From positions 1 to 33,689 of the forward strand of contig CAKOZD010000018.1 of assembly GCA_934131175.1 (NCBI GenBank): a stretch of DNA of 33,689 nt, read 5' to 3'. The stretch comes from an uncultured Bacilli bacterium (GTDB taxonomy: Bacteria; Bacillota_I; Bacilli_A; RF39; UBA660). The notes under the pieces were generated by a model, which was not told the DNA's origin, searched no databases, and worked only from the letters and a program-made list of their open reading frames with translations. Both the position numbers and the translations under genes were made by a program. This document shows positions 7,005 to 13,296 of this stretch, one piece after another (positions within the stretch are counted from its first letter, which is position 1; the number at the start of each line of letters is the position of its first letter).

Positions 7005-9315
7005 ATTCAAAAAAGATGTAGATGAATTTGATATTCCTAAAAATGTTCAAGGAATAATACCTATTAACAGAATATGGAAAGATGGAATATTCTTAATAGG
7101 AAAAAATAAATATAATAAAACTTATATGTTTACTGATATTAACTATGCAGTTGCAAGTAGAAACGATAAAGAAGCAATATTTTTAAAATATTCAGAACTA
7201 TTAAATTCCTTAGATAGTGATGCTACTACAAAAATAACAATAATAAACAGAAAGTTAAATAGAGTGGATTTTGAAAAGAATATATTATTAAAAAGTTCCA
7301 ATGATAACTTAGATAAATATAGAAATGAATATAATCAAATGTTATTAGAACAAATAACTAATAATAAAAAGATGATTCAAGAAAAATATATTACTGTATC
7401 AATCGAAAAGAAAAGTGTTGAGGAGGCAAGAAACTATTTTAAAAGAATTGATGTCGAGTTTAATAATCATTTAAGAGAACTTGGTTCACATTTGATAGAA
7501 TTGGATGCTAGTGAAAGGTTAAGACTCATTCATGATTTTTACAGATTAGATGATACAGAAACATTTAATTTTGATAATAAAGAATTAATGAAAAAAGGAC
7601 ATAATTTTAAAGATTATATTTGTCCTTCTTCAGCTTCTTTTCAAAGTGATTATTTTGAATTTGAAAATAAATTTGGTAGAGCAATATTTTTAAAAGAATA
7701 TGCTAATTTTATTAGAGATGATATGATTTCAGAATTAACTGATATTGATAAAAGTGTAATGTTATCTATAGATATAATTCCTATACCTATGGATGCAGCA
7801 ATTAGAGAAGTGGAGAATCGAAGATTGGGTGTAGAAACCAATATTACGAATTGGCAAAGAAGACAAAATAATAATAATAACTTTAGTGCAGTTATTCCTT
7901 ATGATATGGAACAGCAAAGACAAGAATCTAAAGAGATGCTAGACGATTTAACAACACGTGATCAAAGAATGTTTGTATGTGTCATTACTTATGTTCATAC
8001 AGCTGATACAAAGAAACAACTAGATGAAGATACAGAAAGTATTTTATCAATCGGTCAACAACATTTATGTCAATTAGGCGTATTAAAGTATCAACAATTA
8101 GATGGACTTAATACAGCACTTCCTTATGGTATGAGAAGAATAAATGCTTTAAGAACACTAACTACTGAGTCACTTGCAGTTTTTACACCATTTAGAGTAC
8201 AAGAAGTAAATCATACAAATGGTATTTATTATGGATTGAATGTAATAAGTAAAAATATGATAGTGGCTGATAGAAAACAGTTATTAAATGGTAATAGTTT
8301 TATACTTGGAGTATCAGGTTCTGGTAAGTCATTTTCTGCTAAAAATGAAATAGTTTCACTAGCATTAAGAGACCCAAATGCAGACATATTAATAATTGAT
8401 CCTGAAAGAGAATATGCAAAACTAATAGGACCTTTGAATGGTCAAAATGTTGTTATTAGTGCAACTAGTAATAATCATATAAATCCAATGGATATTAATT
8501 CTGAATATGGAGAAGGTAGTAACCCAGTAACTTTAAAATCCGAATTTATCTTGTCCTTATGTGAGATATTGATGAAAGATAAAAAATTAGGACCACTAGA
8601 AGAATCTATAATTGATAGATGTACTAATAAAGTATATAGAAGCTATCAACAAGGCAACTATCAAGGAGTTCCACCTACACTTATTGATTTAAGAGAAGAA
8701 TTATTAAAACAACCAGAAAAAGAGGCAAAAGATTTGGCAACAGTTCTTGAAAGATATACTAATGGTTCATTTAATACTTTTGCAATGGAAACAAATGTAA
8801 ATATTAACAGTAGAATAATCAACTATGATATTTTAGAGTTAGATAAATCACTTAGATCATTTGGTATGTTAGTAGTACTTGATAATATTTTAAATAGAAT
8901 AACATTGAATAGAAATAAAGGTAGAAACACTTATATTTTTATAGATGAAATATATTTATTATTTCAACATGAATATTCTGCTAACTTCTTGGTTAAACTT
9001 TGGAAAAGAGTTAGAAAGTATGGAGCATATTGTACTGGTATAACACAAAATGTAGAAGACTTATTACAAAGTCATACAGCTAAAACAATGTTAGCAAACT
9101 CTGAATTGATTGTTATGTTAAATCAAGCAGCTACTGATAGATTAGAATTAGCAAAACTTCTTAATATATCTGAAATGCAATTAAGTTATATTACTAATTC
9201 TGAACCGGGAGAAGGATTATTAAAAATAGGAAGTAATTTAATTCCTTTTGAAAATCATTTTCCTAAGGATTTAGAATTATATAAATTGATGAGTACAAAT
9301 ACAAAGGATAAATAG
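6979..9315 (+). CDS. VirB4-like conjugal transfer ATPase (CD1110/TraE type)
   Basis: A 778-residue ATPase with the length and layout of VirB4 family proteins in Bacillota elements. The N-terminal half (about 1-400) is the family-specific region that contacts PrgI/VirB3. The C-terminal ATPase domain has Walker A GVSGSGKS (444-451), LIIDPEREY shortly after, Walker B FIDE (D656, E657) and TGITQNVEDLL (the RAD/Q motif typical of VirB4). It should power pilus or channel assembly at the cytoplasmic membrane. The start is ATG 6979 after AAAAGGAG. It reads as intact, with no sign of decay. Confidence 0.95.
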   Translation: MKAMKKVFKFKKDVDEFDIPKNVQGIIPINRIWKDGIFLIGKNKYNKTYMFTDINYAVASRNDKEAIFLKYSELLNSLDSDATTKITIINRKLNRVDFEKNILLKSSNDNLDKYRNEYNQMLLEQITNNKKMIQEKYITVSIEKKSVEEARNYFKRIDVEFNNHLRELGSHLIELDASERLRLIHDFYRLDDTETFNFDNKELMKKGHNFKDYICPSSASFQSDYFEFENKFGRAIFLKEYANFIRDDMISELTDIDKSVMLSIDIIPIPMDAAIREVENRRLGVETNITNWQRRQNNNNNFSAVIPYDMEQQRQESKEMLDDLTTRDQRMFVCVITYVHTADTKKQLDEDTESILSIGQQHLCQLGVLKYQQLDGLNTALPYGMRRINALRTLTTESLAVFTPFRVQEVNHTNGIYYGLNVISKNMIVADRKQLLNGNSFILGVSGSGKSFSAKNEIVSLALRDPNADILIIDPEREYAKLIGPLNGQNVVISATSNNHINPMDINSEYGEGSNPVTLKSEFILSLCEILMKDKKLGPLEESIIDRCTNKVYRSYQQGNYQGVPPTLIDLREELLKQPEKEAKDLATVLERYTNGSFNTFAMETNVNINSRIINYDILELDKSLRSFGMLVVLDNILNRITLNRNKGRNTYIFIDEIYLLFQHEYSANFLVKLWKRVRKYGAYCTGITQNVEDLLQSHTAKTMLANSELIVMLNQAATDRLELAKLLNISEMQLSYITNSEPGEGLLKIGSNLIPFENHFPKDLELYKLMSTNTKDK

Positions 9316-9317
9316 TT

Positions 9318-10922
9318 GTGAAAGATATTAAAGTAAAAGAAAAATTTAAATCAGGAATTAAAACTATTGATAAATCAGTTATATGGACTTCTAAAGTAAA
9401 AGATTCTATAAGTGATATAAGAGATAGAAGTAATATGCTTAATGAAGAAAAAACATCTAATGTAGAATATGCTGATAACAAGATTGAGATGATGGCTAAT
9501 AAATCTAAAAATGTAACTATTAATAGTTCTAAAAAAGTAATTACTAAAACAAAAGATATAATGATAAAGAATTATAAAAACAGAAAAGCAAATAAAATTA
9601 AAACTGGTGTAGAAAAGAAAATTAAAGATAAGACAATTAAGCAGGTTAAAGACACTCCTAAAAATATTGAAAGAGCAAGAAAATTTGCTATAAAAACTAA
9701 ACAAACAGCACAAAAAACAGCAAAGGTAACAGCTCGTGTAACAAAGAAAATAATAAAAGCAATGATTAGTTTTACTAAATCGTTAATTGCTGGTGTTAAA
9801 TCTTTAGTTGCTTTGCTTGGAACAGGTGGAGTGATAGCAATTATAGTAGTAATATTAATTTGTTTGATAGGATTATTATGTTCATCTATGTTTGGTATTT
9901 TCTTCTCCAATGAATCTAATAGTAGAACAATGAGTAGTGTAATATCTCAAATTAATAATGAGATTTATGAGAAAGCAGAAAAAGAACAATTAATGACTCC
10001 TAATAGTGAAATAGTTGTGGATAATATGGTTACTAATTGGAAAGAAGTAATTGCAGTATATTCTGTTAAGTATGCAAATGATAAAGAAAATGCCGATATA
10101 ATTATGTATATAAACGAAAAAAATATTAAAAGTATACGAAATGTTTTTAATGATTTTAATAAAGTTAGTATATCTAAAGCATCTAGTAATGGATATTTAA
10201 TAGCAACAGATGGTTCTTTTATTCAAGGTGGTTCATCTAATACACAAACGAAAACTGATGATGGTAAGAAAATTATTCATGTTATTATTCAATCAAAAAG
10301 TTTAGATGAGATAATGAATCAATATAGTTTTACGGATGAGCAAAAGAAAAATACTAGAGAACTATTGAGTGATAAGTATTCAGATTTATGGGCCCAGTTA
10401 TTATATGGAACAAATTTTGGTGATTTTATTAATTGGAAACAAACTGATGAAACTTGGGCAAGTACACCTATTGGTACATCTGGTAAAACTTTAAGACAGA
10501 TAGGTTGTTTAGCAACATCCATTTCTATATTAATTGAAAGGTCTGGAGCTGGAAAGACAATAGTACCTTTTACTCCACAGATATTTGTTCAGAAGATGAA
10601 TGAAAATGGTGGCTTTGACGAAAATGGTAATTTACAATATGGAGCAATTACTAAATTTATTCCAAGTTTTTCTTTTGTAGGAAGAGTAAGTTTGGAAGGT
10701 AAATCTAAAAATGAGAAGTATCAATTAATTAATAAATATCAATCACAGAATTATTATCTAGCAGTAGAAGTAATGGGCAATACAGGACAACATTGGGTTG
10801 CAGTAATAGATACAACAGGTAATAGAGTTACAATGGCTGATCCAGGTAGTAGTGCAACTGATTTATGGAGTAAATATAAGTGGCAAAATACTTCCCAATT
10901 TGTATATTTTAAAAACAATTAA
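9318..10922 (+). CDS. CD1108-type conjugation protein with C39-like cysteine peptidase domain
   Basis: A 534-residue protein starting at GTG 9318, two bases after the VirB4 stop. A long Lys-rich, coiled-coil-prone cytoplasmic part (1-165) leads into one membrane span (about 169-196). A CD1108-like extracellular region follows (about 200-345, with ISQINNEIYEKAEKEQL and VIAVYSVKYAND-like segments). The C-terminal domain (about 370-534) resembles peptidase C39_2: C397 in IGCLATS, H492 in GQHWVAV and D508 in MADPGS, preceded by NWKQTDETWA. CD1108 proteins act as the VirB1-like wall-opening component of the transfer machine; here the domain is papain-fold rather than the more common NlpC/P60. The catalytic triad is inferred from motifs. 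Confidence 0.8.
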   Translation: MKDIKVKEKFKSGIKTIDKSVIWTSKVKDSISDIRDRSNMLNEEKTSNVEYADNKIEMMANKSKNVTINSSKKVITKTKDIMIKNYKNRKANKIKTGVEKKIKDKTIKQVKDTPKNIERARKFAIKTKQTAQKTAKVTARVTKKIIKAMISFTKSLIAGVKSLVALLGTGGVIAIIVVILICLIGLLCSSMFGIFFSNESNSRTMSSVISQINNEIYEKAEKEQLMTPNSEIVVDNMVTNWKEVIAVYSVKYANDKENADIIMYINEKNIKSIRNVFNDFNKVSISKASSNGYLIATDGSFIQGGSSNTQTKTDDGKKIIHVIIQSKSLDEIMNQYSFTDEQKKNTRELLSDKYSDLWAQLLYGTNFGDFINWKQTDETWASTPIGTSGKTLRQIGCLATSISILIERSGAGKTIVPFTPQIFVQKMNENGGFDENGNLQYGAITKFIPSFSFVGRVSLEGKSKNEKYQLINKYQSQNYYLAVEVMGNTGQHWVAVIDTTGNRVTMADPGSSATDLWSKYKWQNTSQFVYFKNN

Positions 10923-10997
10923 AAGGTTTCTTTCTCTTTGCTGAGTCTTATAAAAGTTAGTTTTACTGTTTTTTTTGCTTTAAAAGTCAATTTTTGC

Positions 10998-11039
10998 GTC
11001 TAAAATGACATTTCATACCTTAAAAACTACATTTTAGAC
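10998..11039. promoter_or_regulatory. 10-bp inverted repeat, candidate operator
   Basis: GTCTAAAATG (10998-11007) and CATTTTAGAC (11030-11039) form a perfect inverted repeat with a 22-base spacer, ending about 32 bases upstream of the extended -10 at 11069-11077. No T-run follows, so it does not look like a terminator for the preceding gene. Its place suggests an activator or repressor site. The rest of 10923-11060 shows only T-rich sequence. Confidence 0.5.
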
Positions 11040-11068
11040 ATAATTCGACATATTTCGCACTATGTTTG

Positions 11069-11077
11069 TGTTATTAT
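11069..11077 (+). promoter_or_regulatory. Extended -10 promoter for the regulator leader
   Basis: TG, one base, then TATTAT (11072-11077) form an extended -10; no good -35 is seen at 17 bases. The start would be near 11084, giving a leader of about 455 bases before the regulator start at 11539. Confidence 0.45.
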
Positions 11078-11107
11078 AGCAACCAATTAAATTTTGAGGG
11101 GAATTTA

Positions 11108-11146
11108 ATGTTTGCAATGCCACATATAACATCTGTGATATTGTAA
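11108..11146 (+). CDS. 12-residue leader peptide
   Basis: ATG at 11108 follows GAGGGG (11096-11101) at six bases and encodes MFAMPHITSVIL before TAA. The strong ribosome site on so short a frame, in the 5' leader of a regulator, suggests a sensing leader peptide. No conservation data are available. Confidence 0.45.
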   Translation: MFAMPHITSVIL

Positions 11147-11246
11147 TAGGGGTTTGTTTTGGTTGAATATAATTAGTCGTTTAAAAAGATGATGTTATAA
11201 CTTATACATATTATATGTATATTTCATTTTAATTATGTAATAGGAC

Positions 11247-11283
11247 AAAACTCTCACATAAGGCATTTGCTCAGGGGAGTTTT
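11247..11283 (+). promoter_or_regulatory. Hairpin covering the ribosome site of the leader ORF
   Basis: AAAACTCTC (11247-11255) pairs with GGGAGTTTT (11275-11283), nine pairs with one T-G. The 3' arm contains most of the GGGGAG ribosome site (11274-11279) of the ORF at 11289. A competing pair AGGCA (11261-11265) with TGCCT (11284-11288) exists. Confidence 0.5.
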
Positions 11284-11288
11284 TGCCT

Positions 11289-11510
11289 ATGAAAAAGATC
11301 AATCGAAAATATTACTGGATAGTTTTTAGAAAGAATAAAAGGAGAAAATTAATAATATATATTGCTAGTAAAAAAGTCTTTTCTAGTTTTACTAGCCCTA
11401 GTTTTGTTGACGTCATATTAGGAGTCCTTAAATGGATTACCTTGTCTGACGTCTTTTTTGTTTGTATAAATGCAATTTTAAGTTGTAGAGGTCCACCTCT
11501 AATCAATTAA
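11289..11510 (+). CDS. 73-residue leader ORF upstream of the ICE regulator
   Basis: The frame begins at ATG 11289 with GGGGAG (11274-11279) nine bases upstream. It encodes a basic N-terminus and a hydrophobic middle; I do not recognise the protein. Its value is probably positional. The frame runs across a hairpin (11364-11396) and a terminator (11409-11459), and its stop codon (11508-11510) sits at the end of the 5' arm of the stem that hides the next ribosome site. Translation would therefore melt all three structures. It may be a regulatory reading frame rather than a functional protein. Confidence 0.45.
   Translation: MKKINRKYYWIVFRKNKRRKLIIYIASKKVFSSFTSPSFVDVILGVLKWITLSDVFFVCINAILSCRGPPLIN
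11364..11396 (+). promoter_or_regulatory. Perfect 10-bp leader hairpin
   Basis: GCTAGTAAAA (11364-11373) pairs with TTTTACTAGC (11387-11396) around a 13-base loop. It lies within the leader ORF, shortly before the terminator. Confidence 0.6.
11409..11459 (+). terminator. Intrinsic terminator inside the regulator leader (attenuator)
   Basis: GACGTCA (11409-11415) pairs with TGACGTC (11447-11453), followed by six T (11454-11459). It lies before the regulator gene and inside the leader ORF, so it would stop transcription unless ribosomes are translating the ORF. Confidence 0.65.
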
Positions 11511-11530
11511 AAAAACGAATTGATTGGAGG
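11486..11530 (+). promoter_or_regulatory. Mutually exclusive hairpins that hide or expose the regulator's ribosome site
   Basis: CCTCTAATCAATT (11496-11508) pairs with AATTGATTGGAGG (11518-11530), twelve normal pairs plus one T-G, burying the GGAGG ribosome site of the gene at 11539. The first arm can instead pair with its upstream neighbour (TAGAGG 11486-11491 with CCTCTA 11496-11501), which would free the ribosome site. This is the classic layout of a translational attenuator. Confidence 0.65.
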
Positions 11531-11538
11531 ATAAGAAA

Positions 11539-12012
11539 ATGGTTGATAGACCAAAAAGAAGAAAAAAGATGGACAATCCATATAACTTAAAAATAATTAA
11601 TAATAACTATTATATAATATTTAAAAGTAGCAATAAATATAACGAAGTAGAGGTAACTAAAGAAGTATTTGATTTGATGAATAGATTTGAACTTGATGAT
11701 TTGAAAGAATTAAATGAATTTGATAGACATATAGAACATTCTGAACTTACTGACCATACTTTGAATAATAGAATGTTATTTAAACAAGAATCTATAGAAG
11801 ACTTAATCATAAGAAAAACATCATTAGAAGATTTAAGAAAAGCAATTAACATGTTACCAGAAGTGCAACGAAGAAGAATTAAATTGTATTACTTTGATGA
11901 ATTAACTGAAAATGAAATAGCAAAGTTAGAAAATGTATCACAAAAGAATATTTCAAAAAGTTTAACTATTGCTAAAAATAATTTAAAAGAAATTTTAAAA
12001 AAATTAGTTTAA
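11539..12012 (+). CDS. Sigma-like helix-turn-helix regulator of the ICE
   Basis: A 157-residue protein. A basic N-terminus (VDRPKRRKK) precedes an unassigned region with YNEVEVTKEVFDLMNRFELDD. A C-terminal sigma-70 region-4-like domain covers about 95-155, with MLPEVQRRRIKLYYFDELTE and a helix-turn-helix at ENEIAKLENVSQKNISKSL. Proteins of this type occur in many Tn916/CTn-like elements next to the integration module and control transfer or excision genes. ATG 11539 follows GGAGG (11526-11530); a TTG at 11524 overlaps that site and is rejected. Expression is probably set by the leader described upstream. It lacks sigma region 2, so it may be a transcription factor rather than a true sigma factor. 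Confidence 0.75.
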   Translation: MVDRPKRRKKMDNPYNLKIINNNYYIIFKSSNKYNEVEVTKEVFDLMNRFELDDLKELNEFDRHIEHSELTDHTLNNRMLFKQESIEDLIIRKTSLEDLRKAINMLPEVQRRRIKLYYFDELTENEIAKLENVSQKNISKSLTIAKNNLKEILKKLV

Positions 12013-12039
12013 GTGGGTATATTTTTCAAATTTAGTGAG

Positions 12040-12085
12040 GAAACAGTTGAGAGGAAATTAAAACCTTTCACTGTTTCTTTTTTTT
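12040..12085 (+). terminator. Strong intrinsic terminator after the regulator
   Basis: GAAACAGT (12040-12047) pairs with ACTGTTTC (12070-12077), with an inner GAGAGG/CCTTTC helix, and is followed by eight T. Confidence 0.88.
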
Positions 12086-12239
12086 GATTGAAACAGAGGT
12101 TCTTTGAAAATTAAATACTCATTCATCAAATACTTTCCTATTATTAAGAGCACTTTAACAAATACGCTTGTCGATTAATATTTGGTTATAAAATTAAATA
12201 GCATTTAATTTGCGATGACTAATAATAGAATTAAAGATA

Positions 12240-12422
12240 CTCCTGTCTAGCCACAGTCTAAAGCAATGGAGACAGTTCGGAGAGAACCTCGGAAAGGTGA
12301 AATTCCTGTGAGATTGAAATAGCTTTTCAATCGTTTGATGAAATCCTCAGCTGAAGGTACTTAGAAAAATGTCAGTTATAAAAATAAAGAAATATTAGAC
12401 ACAGGAGAAATTCTGTGTTTTT
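12240..12422 (+). ncRNA. Unidentified structured RNA ending in a terminator, leader of the mazF/recombinase genes
   Basis: Consecutive helices can be read. CTGTCT (12243-12248) pairs with AGACAG (12270-12275). GTTC (12275-12278) pairs with GAAC (12284-12287). CTC-GGAA (12288-12294) pairs with TTCC-GAG (12303-12312). GATTGAAA (12312-12319) pairs with TTTCAATC (12325-12332). A final ACACAG (12399-12404)/CTGTGT (12413-12418) hairpin with five T lies just before the ribosome site at 12428-12433. TCCTGTG (12304-12310) can pair with CACAGGA (12400-12406), and CTCCTGT (12240-12246) with ACAGGAG (12401-12407), either of which would break the terminator. GC content is clearly higher than the surroundings. 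It could be a transcription-attenuating leader or a free small RNA. I cannot match it to a known riboswitch. Upstream, 12086-12235 shows nothing I can name. Confidence 0.6.
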
Positions 12423-12441
12423 ACATAGGAGGATTTTTAAG

Positions 12442-12654
12442 ATGAAAAAAAGATATAGAGTAACTGTAAAAGTTGAATATGAAATAACTATGGATCATAC
12501 TCAAACGAGTATGAAAAAGGCTAAGGCTGATGTACAAAAATTGATTGATAATTATTTAGATAAAAATAATAATTTGAATTTGAGGTCTTTATTTAATAAT
12601 ACAAGACCAAAAACTATATATAGGGTTGAGATTAAAGATGAATACGATAAATAA
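12442..12654 (+). CDS. Small protein upstream of MazF, possible antitoxin
   Basis: A 70-residue basic protein (begins MKKRYRVTVKVEYEITM, then an amphipathic helix SMKKAKADVQKLIDNYL). The beta-beta-helix feel does not match the AbrB-fold MazE or other antitoxins I know. ATG 12442 follows AGGAGG (12428-12433). Its 3' end overlaps the mazF-like gene by 17 bases, the coupling normally seen for toxin and antitoxin pairs, with the antitoxin first. An antitoxin function is inference only. Confidence 0.55.
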   Translation: MKKRYRVTVKVEYEITMDHTQTSMKKAKADVQKLIDNYLDKNNNLNLRSLFNNTRPKTIYRVEIKDEYDK

Positions 12655-13009
12655 GGGAGATATTTATTACGCTTTTTTAGATCCTATTGTTGGAAGTGAA
12701 CAAAATGGAACTAGACCAGTTGTAATTATTCAAAATGATATTGGAAATAAATATAGTCCAACAGTACTAGTTGCACCTTTAACAAGTAAGGTTAAGTCTA
12801 AACGTAATTTACCAACTCATGTATTAATTGATTCTAACCATATAAAACGTAATTCAGTAGTACTTTTAGAACAAATAAGAGTATTAGATAAATCAAGGTT
12901 AATATCTTATTTAGATTCATTATCTGAAACTGAAATAAAGAAATTAGATGTTGGAATAATTAAATCATTTAATATAACCAAGACGTGTTTTGATGTAAAA
13001 AAAATATAA
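12638..13009 (+). CDS. MazF/PemK family endoribonuclease toxin
   Basis: A 123-residue protein with the full MazF pattern: KGDIYYAFLDPIVGSEQNGT, then RPVVIIQND, VLVAPLTSK, the LPTHV strand and SVVLLEQIRVLDKSRL. MazF toxins cut mRNA at short sequences and are normally held inactive by a partner. ATG 12638 is chosen because the family begins shortly before the GDIYY strand; an upstream TTG (12626) would add four residues. On a mobile element it probably acts as an addiction module. No canonical MazE lies nearby. Confidence 0.88.
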   Translation: MNTINKGDIYYAFLDPIVGSEQNGTRPVVIIQNDIGNKYSPTVLVAPLTSKVKSKRNLPTHVLIDSNHIKRNSVVLLEQIRVLDKSRLISYLDSLSETEIKKLDVGIIKSFNITKTCFDVKKI

Positions 13010-13112
13010 TTTTAATGAATGTCAATGACAAAATATTAAATGATATCTTTGCTTTTTTAAATAAAAGTAGTTTATATGTTTATATAAATGCTTAGTATAT
13101 GGAGGAAATAAC

Positions 13113-13253
13113 ATGAATAACAAAATAAATCCAAAGTTTTTAGAATATATCTATTATATAAAAATATTAAATTATCTTTATAATCAAAAATTAATAGATA
13201 ATAATACTTTGGAAAAAATAAAGTACAATTTATCTAAATCGCACATTGGATAA
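13113..13253 (+). CDS. SHOCT-like short protein before the recombinase
   Basis: A 46-residue protein starting at ATG 13113 after TGGAGGAA. It contains the pattern FLEYIYYIKILNYLYNQKLI followed by a Leu-Glu-Lys-Ile segment, resembling SHOCT-type short C-terminal oligomerisation domains (a helix, LxxxGxI/xLI, then E/TxEExxxxKxxLL). Peptides like this often lie just before large serine recombinases in Bacillota elements. It ends 43 bases before the recombinase and is probably cotranscribed. Confidence 0.6.
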   Translation: MNNKINPKFLEYIYYIKILNYLYNQKLIDNNTLEKIKYNLSKSHIG

Positions 13254-13296
13254 AAAAGTAATGAAATAGTATTATTTCAATGAATGGAGTGATTAT

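Noticed and set aside
9375..9910. Two overlapping 112-codon minus-strand frames
   Set aside because: They are antisense shadows of the Lys-rich part of the CD1108-type gene; the composition simply mirrors the plus-strand codons and no ribosome site precedes them.
11139..11240. Iteron-like origin region around ATACATA/TATGTAT
   Set aside because: Only one short 7-bp inverted repeat (11204-11220) is present; no tandem iterons or replication gene accompany it.
11312..11506. 64-codon minus-strand frame in the regulator leader
   Set aside because: It is opposite the plus-strand leader ORF and hairpins, with no supporting start signals; the palindromic structures explain the open frame.
12240..12340. 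Cobalamin riboswitch or c-di-GMP riboswitch
   Set aside because: GGTGAAATTCCTGTG looks slightly like a cobalamin segment, but the B12 box and the conserved GEMM positions are absent.
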